From Roseobacter weihaiensis (GTDB lineage Bacteria > Pseudomonadota > Alphaproteobacteria > Rhodobacterales > Rhodobacteraceae), in the NCBI RefSeq assembly GCF_020622345.1, contig NZ_JACNMO010000022.1:30448-94447 (forward strand): a stretch of 64,000 nucleotides of DNA, in the 5' to 3' direction. The translations under genes and the position numbers were made by a program. Below the pieces are notes generated by a model. It was given only the letters and a program-made list of their open reading frames with translations. It did not search any database and had not been told where the DNA came from. Of the stretch, positions 59,106 through 64,000 are shown piece after piece. Positions within the stretch are counted from its first letter, which is position 1. Every line of letters begins with the position of its first letter.

Positions 59106-59653
59106 ACGGGCCGCGCCTGATCGGCCTAGTGGGCCGCGCCGGGGCTGGCAAGTCAACCGCGGCCGAGATCATAGCGGCCGAGGGCTTCACCCGGACACGC
59201 TTTGCGGCGGGCCTTAAAGCCATGCTGTCGGCCTTGTTTGCCGCCGCTGGTCTGCCCCCCTGCGAAATCGCCCGACGTATCGAGGGCGATCTAAAAGAGG
59301 CCCCCGACGCGATCCTAGACGGCGTGTCACCTCGGCAAGCTATGATTACCCTCGGGACCGAATGGGGTCGCGATCTGATATCGTCCGGGCTTTGGGTCTC
59401 GATCTGGGAAACCCGCGCCCGTTCGATCCTCGCCGCCGGGTCCTCGGCCGTCGTCGAGGACGTCCGGTTTCCGAATGAGATCGACGCGATCCGCCGTCTT
59501 GGCGGCGTGATTGTGTTCATTGATCGCCCAGCCTCGGTAGGGGCTTCGATCAACCACGCCTCGGAAGGTCTCGGCCCCGATTGCGCCGACGTTACGATTG
59601 ACAATTCGGGCGACTTGGATCACCTTAAATCTGCAATATCGGGTTTGATTTAA
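59102..59653 (+). CDS. Deoxynucleoside monophosphate kinase-like protein
   Basis: 183 residues from the ATG that overlaps the metallophosphoesterase stop. P-loop GRAGAGKST (10-18), then FAAGLKAMLSALFA, a lid-type segment LGTEWGRDLISSGLW, and VVEDVRFPNEIDAIRRLGG, all typical of phage dNMP kinases. It probably converts dNMPs to dNDPs to feed replication. Last gene before attR. Confidence 0.82.
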   Translation: MNGPRLIGLVGRAGAGKSTAAEIIAAEGFTRTRFAAGLKAMLSALFAAAGLPPCEIARRIEGDLKEAPDAILDGVSPRQAMITLGTEWGRDLISSGLWVSIWETRARSILAAGSSAVVEDVRFPNEIDAIRRLGGVIVFIDRPASVGASINHASEGLGPDCADVTIDNSGDLDHLKSAISGLI

Positions 59654-59675
59654 TCCCGCAACAAATCCCGCAACA
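59653..59675 (+). repeat. Tandem ATCCCGCAACA pair near attR
   Basis: Two exact copies (59653-59663 and 59665-59675), 12-bp period, ending 72 bp before the attR core. The pair matches that near attL except for one base, ATCCCGCAACAA-W-TCCCGCAACA. Confidence 0.8.
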
Positions 59676-59743
59676 TTGAAAATCTGTAACTTATGTAAGT
59701 TACTGATTTGAAAAGTAAAATATGCGTGTTTGAGCGTCGGTTT

Positions 59744-61300
59744 TTATCCTCTCCTGGGCACCATTTGACATTTTTCGCCAGATATCTCGAAAAACGTAAA
59801 TGGAACAGTGACTTGCGGAGTTCTATGTCCTTCGCTGCGGCAGTAGCGTAACCGCTCTAAAAAGGTCAGTCTGAGGACCAGTTTGCGCAGGGTCTTGTCG
59901 CCTGTTTCCCAAAGTTTCCAAGGATTTGCGAGGAATGCGAGGCTGAGTTCTATTTTTTCTTTTGCTTCTCGGTCTTTTCCGCCGTTCTGGGCACCGATTC
60001 CGGTCAGCTTTTCTTCCGCAAGAAGCCGCTCCTCTTCAAGCGCGCTGATCTTGCGCTCGTAGGCAGCGATAGCGGCAGGGCTGCTTGCCTCGCCGATGCG
60101 GTCGACGAAGGTGTCGATCTGACTTTCGATCTTGCGCAGGCTGTTGGCCAGAGACTTGCGGGACTGACCGGATTGCGCGTTGCGCTGTTCCCAGGCGTCC
60201 CAGAACATGTCGCGGACAATGCGATAGAGCGGCATGGCTGGGCGGAGCGATTTCAGCAATGTCTCGAATTCGCCCTCCAGCTGTTCGCGGCGGATGGACT
60301 TGCCATACTCGGAACAGCCTTTCGTGTGGCAAAGATAGTAGGCATAGCGCCCGCCGGAGCCGCCTTGTGTGTAGCACGAGCGCAAGGGAGCCTCGCAGGC
60401 ATCGCAGCAGACATAGCCGCGCAGCGCGAAGTCGTCGCCGATATTGGCGCGACGTGGCGCTCTGGCGCCCTCAGCAATGCGTCTCTGCACCTTGTTGAAG
60501 GTGGCGCGGCTGACCAGCGGCTCGTGCCGCCCTTTTCGGCTCGCGACGTTCCATTTCACAGCCTGCACATCGCCCGCATAGAGCGGATGCGTCAGAATAT
60601 CCGTCACCTTTTGCAGGCGCAGCTTGCAGCCGGGAAGTTGCTTGGGAAACTCAGGCTGGGCCTCAAGAAAGCGTTGCACATCCACCTGATTGGGAAAGCG
60701 GCCTGAGGCAAAGCCCTCGAAGGCTTCCTGTACGATAGAGGCAACGGGTTCGTCGCGCACCAGCAGTTTCCCTTCGCCGCGTGTTTGCTTGTAACGATAG
60801 CTGGGAATGGTTCGGAAGACCCAATACCCGGCTTCGATGCGCGCCAGCATCTTTTGCGCCGTCTGGCGACCGATTTGCTTGCGCTCCAGTTCGCCCTGAG
60901 CAGCGAGGATGGTCTCGATGAACTCGCCTTCCGGCGTGTCCGCGAATTTGAAGTTCAGGCACTCGGGCCGGGCGTTTCGGGCGGCGAGCTCTTTCCTCAG
61001 TTTCAGGTGAAAGCTCGTGTCGCGCGCCAGCCGTTTCAGATCGTCGAAGATGATGACGTACTTCTTGCCCGGTTGCGCGTCGAGAAAACTGAGCAGCGCG
61101 ACCATGCCGGGGCGCTTCATGAAATCGCCGCCGCCGGAGACATCGTCTGGAAAGACCGCTTCGACGTTATACCCCTTGGTCTCGGCATATTGACGGCATC
61201 GGTGTTCCTGACTTTCCAGCCCCGCACCCTCTGCCGTCTGCTTCTTGCTAGACACGCGGCAGTAGATCAGCGCGGGCACTGCGGTTTGCTCATGCGTCAC
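59744..61300 (-). CDS. Large serine recombinase
   Basis: 518 residues. Resolvase N-domain with IYCRVSSKKQ (Arg15, catalytic Ser17) and IFDDLKRLARD; the recombinase domain (about 160-270) with YAGDVQAVKWN; a zinc ribbon CCDACEAPLRS...LCHTKGC (about 300-330); a long coiled coil (about 385-440, IAAYERKISALEEERLLAEEK). The last codons read through the attR core: the end MVPRRG stops at TAA in phage DNA. Before phage insertion the frame would have continued LEPPRPYGH to a TAG inside tRNA-Leu. It overlaps the upstream small gene by 11 bp. Confidence 0.92.
   Translation of the reverse strand: MTHEQTAVPALIYCRVSSKKQTAEGAGLESQEHRCRQYAETKGYNVEAVFPDDVSGGGDFMKRPGMVALLSFLDAQPGKKYVIIFDDLKRLARDTSFHLKLRKELAARNARPECLNFKFADTPEGEFIETILAAQGELERKQIGRQTAQKMLARIEAGYWVFRTIPSYRYKQTRGEGKLLVRDEPVASIVQEAFEGFASGRFPNQVDVQRFLEAQPEFPKQLPGCKLRLQKVTDILTHPLYAGDVQAVKWNVASRKGRHEPLVSRATFNKVQRRIAEGARAPRRANIGDDFALRGYVCCDACEAPLRSCYTQGGSGGRYAYYLCHTKGCSEYGKSIRREQLEGEFETLLKSLRPAMPLYRIVRDMFWDAWEQRNAQSGQSRKSLANSLRKIESQIDTFVDRIGEASSPAAIAAYERKISALEEERLLAEEKLTGIGAQNGGKDREAKEKIELSLAFLANPWKLWETGDKTLRKLVLRLTFLERLRYCRSEGHRTPQVTVPFTFFEISGEKCQMVPRRG
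59747..59764 (+). repeat. attR core (18 bp)
   Basis: Identical to the tRNA-Leu 3' end (21565-21582); the leftover tRNA fragment. It also encodes the last six sense codons of the minus-strand serine recombinase. Confidence 0.95.
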
Positions 61301-61580
61301 GAGGGCCTCCTGTTTCTTGAAGTGTGTTGGCCGATTCTACCCCATTTACAGTGCAGTCAGCGCTCAAAACTTGGAGTTCTCCACAGCTTTCTTCGCGCTT
61401 TACGAGCGCAGTTACAACGTCATAGCGCAGGTCGATGAAGGCGACGATGATGCCCCACAGGGCGTCGATCATCTCCTTCTTCCGATGGTCTGGTATTGAT
61501 GTGTCATCGAGATAGGCCTGGTACTTCTCGACATCGAGTGTGAGGGCGCGGCGTGTTGGTGGGGCGTGTGGGTCTGTCAT
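61290..61580 (-). CDS. Small hypothetical protein coupled to the serine recombinase
   Basis: 96 residues from the ATG at 61580 (the longer frame to 61736 is rejected because the upstream part overlaps hairpins). Helical and acidic-basic with KEMIDALWGIIVAFIDLRYD. Start overlap of 11 bp with the recombinase indicates coupling; such small partners precede serine recombinases in Rhodobacterales, and might modulate recombination. Function unproven. Confidence 0.65.
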   Translation of the reverse strand: MTDPHAPPTRRALTLDVEKYQAYLDDTSIPDHRKKEMIDALWGIIVAFIDLRYDVVTALVKREESCGELQVLSADCTVNGVESANTLQETGGPRDA

Positions 61581-61663
61581 CTGAATGTCCTTGAATCTGT
61601 CGTCGCGCGCGGACTGAAACGGGCGCGTGACTGCTAATGGTGATTGAAATGAGTCATGAGACC

Positions 61664-61722
61664 GCGCACCGCTTGGGCCGATCTGGGGCCAAGCGGTGCG
61701 CGCGGGGGAAATGCCCCGCGCG
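61664..61722. other. Two overlapping hairpins, mutually exclusive
   Basis: A 13-bp perfect stem GCGCACCGCTTGG/CCAAGCGGTGCGC (61664-61676, 61689-61701, 12-nt loop) and a 9-bp stem CGCGCGGGG/CCCCGCGCG (61699-61707, 61714-61722) share bases 61699-61701, so one must open for full pairing of the other. They fall between the 203-residue gene and the 96-residue gene (minus strand). No T-run follows. Possible attenuator or structured RNA. Confidence 0.5.
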
Positions 61723-61811
61723 GCAGGTGCAATCATGGCGTTGATCCAGATAGATTAGCAAAATATTCCTATTTTGTCTAATGCCTTCAATGCCATACGA
61801 CAGTGTGCAGC

Positions 61812-62423
61812 CTACAACGCTCGAACCGCGAGCAGCCTGCCGCGCAAAACAGTCTCGACATGCGATTCGATCGCGCGCCGCACAAAGCCCTCTGGCGTCA
61901 TACCCTGTTCTGGCGGGACGGACGCGCCCAGAAAGCTGCGATAGCCTGTGTCGCTGAAAAACGGAGCGGCCTTGTCCTTGGCGCGATCGGAAAACCCTGC
62001 ATAAGGCATCGCCGTTGCGCCTATGCCAAACATGCCGCTAATCTCTATCAAGGCGGTCGTGCTTGCGGCCTCGATCTCGAACGCCCCAGCCTGACCCCAG
62101 ATGGGCACTGCCCCTGCTGGCGCGGCAGTCTCGCGCTCCAACACGCAGCCCGGCGCATCCGGCCCCGCAATGATGCCCGGCTTGCCGCTGTTTAGCTTCT
62201 TCGCCAGCGCGTGCGCTTCTTTACGGATAGCAATTGCCGCATTGAAGTCCGTCGCCAGCATCGCCGCGTGATGCCGTTCGATTTGCGCACGATGAAAGAT
62301 GATAGCCTCTTTCATGGTTTCAGGCAAATGCGCTGTCTCTTTCGCGAAGGCATGGGCGGTATTCTCAGCCGCCGCCGCCTGCATCAGACAATCAAAGCCC
62401 ATTTGTTCAGGTTGCTTGCTCAT
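61812..62423 (-). CDS. Hypothetical protein coupled to an adenine methyltransferase
   Basis: 203 residues. N-terminal helical half with AAAAENTAHAFAKETAHLP and KEAIIFHRAQIERHHAAML, and a C-terminal mixed domain with GAFEIEAASTTALIEISGMFG. No known family. The ATG overlaps the methyltransferase stop by 4 bp, so it is probably a functional partner, but no nuclease motif (PD-(D/E)xK, HNH, GIY-YIG) is seen. Confidence 0.65.
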   Translation of the reverse strand: MSKQPEQMGFDCLMQAAAAENTAHAFAKETAHLPETMKEAIIFHRAQIERHHAAMLATDFNAAIAIRKEAHALAKKLNSGKPGIIAGPDAPGCVLERETAAPAGAVPIWGQAGAFEIEAASTTALIEISGMFGIGATAMPYAGFSDRAKDKAAPFFSDTGYRSFLGASVPPEQGMTPEGFVRRAIESHVETVLRGRLLAVRAL

Positions 62424-63091
62424 GCCGCCACCTGTGTTTTCTGGCGCTCCGTGTAGGCCATGACACCCGCCAAACGGTTGTGCGCGGTGGTGATGTGCTC
62501 TTTGTCCAGCTCTATGCCGATGGTCTGACGCTCTGATAACGTCGCCGCAACGCAGGTCGAACCAGAGCCGCAGAACGGATCAAGCACCAGATCGCCGGGC
62601 TTCGAAAAGCTGCGGATCAGCGGTGCGATAACCTCGACCGCCTTCTCTGTTGGGTGGGCACGGTTGCCCGAATAGACCCACTCCATGACGCTCGGCAGAG
62701 GCTTAGTAGGTCGCGCAGGTTTTCCCTTGGCTAGGATGTACGCCGATTCATGGCGATACTGTGTGAACCCGACCCGTGAGGCATAGCGCTTATGCCAGAC
62801 AATCTGCCCGACGATGCGCAAACCCGCTGCCTCCCACGCGGCTGAAAACTGCGGCAGTGCGCCCCATCCCGCGAAACACACCGCGTAGCTGTTTGGCTTC
62901 ATCACCCGCGCCATCGGATCAAACACCGCCATGACGGCTTCGGCGTTGTTGTCGTTTTGCAAGCTGCGCCCATTTCTGTCCCTGTAGTTCACCAGATAGG
63001 GCGGATCGGTCACGACCAGATCAACGCTGGCCTCGGGGAATGTTCTCAGAATATTGGCGGACTCGCCGTGAATGATTTGGTTCGATTGCAT
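62420..63091 (-). CDS. Orphan adenine-type DNA methyltransferase (beta class)
   Basis: 223 residues. Motif IV DPPYLVNYRDRNG (about 30-42) precedes motif I DPFCGSGSTCVAA (about 169-181) with the region AHPTEKAVEVI before it, the beta-class layout. Shorter than the phage enzyme (516), without a target-recognition insert, so the domain between VIGEI-like part and VWHKRYASRVGFTQ may set specificity. No restriction enzyme nearby. First gene of the element's minus-strand operon. Confidence 0.88.
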   Translation of the reverse strand: MQSNQIIHGESANILRTFPEASVDLVVTDPPYLVNYRDRNGRSLQNDNNAEAVMAVFDPMARVMKPNSYAVCFAGWGALPQFSAAWEAAGLRIVGQIVWHKRYASRVGFTQYRHESAYILAKGKPARPTKPLPSVMEWVYSGNRAHPTEKAVEVIAPLIRSFSKPGDLVLDPFCGSGSTCVAATLSERQTIGIELDKEHITTAHNRLAGVMAYTERQKTQVAA

Positions 63092-63233
63092 GTGAAACTC
63101 GCTTTCTTTTGAGGTGAAGGCGAAACCAAACCACTGACCCCGCGCTTGAACCTCTCCCCAGCGGCGAGCGTCCCATGAAAGAAGCCGCGCACTCGGCGCG
63201 GCTGGGACGGTCGATCAAACCTTCCGGGGATGA

Positions 63234-63279
63234 GTCAATCTTCTTCTCGGGAGACCGCTCGCGGCGGAAGAGGATTGAC
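63234..63279. other. Long hairpin of unknown role
   Basis: GTCAATCTTCTTC (63234-63246) pairs with GAAGAGGATTGAC (63267-63279): 12 of 13 Watson-Crick pairs with the exception able to form G-U, plus a 20-nt loop with CCGC/GCGG inside. No T-run follows. It lies 140 bp upstream of the methyltransferase start. Confidence 0.45.
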
Positions 63280-63619
63280 GCACAGGCTGTGGGCGTCCCC
63301 GGATTTGATGCAAGCTGGAGGATAAGGTTCGCAACGCGGTAACGCCGTAGAAGTGAATGCAGCGCACAAGACGTCTGCACCCTAAGCACCCTGACACTTA
63401 TCAGTCAGGTAGGCGGTGTGATAAGGGTTCATATTGAAATCAGCGTCTTAACAACCGTGAGCCGCCTTACATTACCGGGGTTGTCCGTGAGCAGGTGATC
63501 AACAAAAATGATGGCGCTGTGGCACGGAAGTTTAAGGTTACAAACTCAGTAGTACATTTGAGCATTAAAGCCTGATATTATCAGTTATGCTTGCGCACAT
63601 TTATCTAGGGAAAAAAGGA

Positions 63620-63831
63620 ATGCAAAAAATTTTGAATTTGCGGTTTTATTAATATTATCAACGATATACATAGTATATCCGAGTAATGCTCAACCAATTG
63701 GCGAAGCTACGCTCGACAGGTACATCAACCAAACGGGCCCGTCTATAATGTGTCCAACCCCCCTACAAACCGTCAAACGTCCAATGCAAAGGGACTACTG
63801 CCGTTTATGTAGTGGTGTATCGACCCAGTGA
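63620..63831 (+). pseudogene. Possible frameshifted small secreted protein
   Basis: From ATG 63620 the frame stops after 10 codons, but if the A6 run at 63624-63629 had one more A, the frame would continue as a peptide of about 70 residues: signal-like MQKNFEFAVLLILSTIYIVY with an Ala-Gln cleavage site, then a Cys-containing mature part (MCPTPLQ, DYCRLCSG). Upstream AGGG could be a ribosome site. A further open frame (63828 on, SCSCYKEEDVP) may be its shifted continuation into the IS start. Evidence is weak. Confidence 0.25.
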
Positions 63832-63963
63832 AATCCTGCTCATGCTACAAGGAGGAAGACGTACCAATAAGTGGACATGGCGTATCTGCGGCGAATCCGG
63901 CTTGGGAGGTTTCGAACGTCGTTAAAGTCGATGTTGAAACCATTCAGCCAGAGGAGAGATACC

Positions 63964-64000
63964 ATGAAACGCTACGTTGGAATTGATGTCGCCCAAGAGC
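63964..64000 (+). CDS. IS110-family transposase, first 12 codons (cut by window edge)
   Basis: MKRYVGIDVAQE is the start of the RuvC-like DEDD transposase of IS110 elements; the Asp of GIDVA is the first catalytic acid. GAGGAGAG 5-12 bp before the ATG gives a strong ribosome site. The rest of the gene is outside the window. In IS110-group elements the noncoding left end upstream of the gene encodes the bridge RNA. Confidence 0.8.
   Translation, partial: MKRYVGIDVAQE

Larger units (their letters stand above)
21565..59764 (+). mobile_element. Temperate siphophage prophage, about 38.2 kb, in tRNA-Leu(CAG)
   Basis: Bounded by an identical 18-bp repeat that is the tRNA-Leu 3' end. Contents include tyrosine integrase, replication genes, terminase, portal, fused protease-capsid, tail tube, tape measure, GTA-like tail tip, endolysin and spanins, and no gene in this set is visibly broken, so it may be inducible. 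All genes are on the plus strand except two regulatory genes near 26.7-27.1 kb. The head module resembles lambda in gene types and order, and the tail tip resembles the Rhodobacter GTA. Unlike a true GTA, it has an integrase, att sites and replication genes. Confidence 0.95.
59765..63091 (-). mobile_element. Remnant or part of an older serine-recombinase element
   Basis: Four minus-strand genes (MTase, 203-residue protein, 96-residue protein, large serine recombinase) with the recombinase ending in the tRNA-Leu 3' fragment. This is the layout of an integrative element whose left end is that tRNA site. Its far end is not identifiable in the window. Confidence 0.55.
63092..63963. other. 872-bp region without a confident gene
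   Basis: Contains an 8-bp hairpin AGCCGCGC/GCGCGGCT (63183-63203), a 13-bp near-perfect hairpin (63234-63279), a CCTGAC/GTCAGG dyad (63388-63408), a possible frameshifted secreted peptide (63620-63831) and the upstream end of the IS110 element. The stretch from about 63560 is clearly A/T-richer than the flanks. Confidence 0.6.

Noticed and set aside
21661..59675. Reading the ATCCCGCAACA copies as a CRISPR array
   Set aside because: Copies are 11 bp, scattered over 38 kb, and the pairs have 1-bp spacers; no cas genes are present.
61581..61736. N-terminal extension of the 96-residue protein to 148 residues
   Set aside because: The added codons run into the 61,664-61,722 hairpins, have no ribosome site and unusual composition; the ATG at 61,580 is better.
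63021..63389. 122-codon minus-strand frame upstream of the methyltransferase
   Set aside because: Overlaps the methyltransferase start in another frame, is Arg/Ser/Cys-rich and spans the hairpins; no ribosome site or motif.

Overview
The window reads as a piece of a marine Rhodobacteraceae (roseobacter-group) chromosome. The evidence is the protein style of the housekeeping genes, the GltB/GltD pair with a GFA gene between them, an NDUFA9-like complex I-associated protein, and a prophage whose tail genes resemble the Rhodobacter gene transfer agent (GTA). No database search was possible. All assignments come from motifs and family knowledge.

Layout. (1) 1-21,581 is ordinary chromosome: 3' part of AMP nucleosidase, an HU protein, a ClpP-like protease, an EamA permease, a GlxA-type regulator, a methyltransferase, an exported glutathione peroxidase, an MFS permease, msrB-msrA, a hydantoinase/oxoprolinase-family ATPase, queG, a GST, mtgA, gltB-GFA-gltD, uppP, an NDUFA9-like protein and tRNA-Leu(CAG). 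(2) 21,565-59,764 is a complete-looking, roughly 38.2 kb temperate siphophage genome inserted in the 3' end of that tRNA gene. An identical 18-bp core (21,565-21,582 and 59,747-59,764) marks attL and attR. (3) 59,744-63,091 on the minus strand is an older element with a large serine recombinase, two small proteins and an orphan adenine DNA methyltransferase. (4) 63,092-64,000 has no clear gene until the first 12 codons of an IS110-type transposase at the right edge.

Prophage logic, left to right: a tightly overlapping early operon of small unknown proteins, a cytosine-methyltransferase-like protein, a tyrosine integrase and a coupled secreted nuclease. Next come two minus-strand regulatory genes (one Fis-like) and a divergent control region. 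A methylation/nucleotide/replication block follows: adenine MTase, DUF6456-like regulator, HD phosphohydrolase, CHC2-TOPRIM primase, DUF550/MazG-like pyrophosphohydrolase, HNH nuclease and D5/P4-type helicase. A 400-bp G/C-tract region then looks like a replication origin. The late genes are a lambda-like head module (Nu1, A, portal, fused protease-capsid, FII-like, tube, G/T chaperones) joined to a GTA-like tail tip (Dit/DUF2460, hub/DUF2163, NlpC/P60, TIM-barrel megatron). They end with lysis genes, a metallophosphoesterase and a dNMP kinase. Spanins and an SSB sit between terL and the portal gene.

The most interesting hidden signal is an 11-bp repeat, ATCCCGCAACA. It occurs as a tandem pair with 12-bp period just inside each prophage end, and as single, same-orientation copies in intergenic gaps ahead of the prophage transcription units (27,144; 27,315; 36,702; 49,986). 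This suggests one DNA-binding protein acts both at the att arms and at the main promoters. The second is that the phage and the serine-recombinase element share the same tRNA target: phage insertion removed the last nine codons of the serine recombinase, which formerly read into the tRNA gene.
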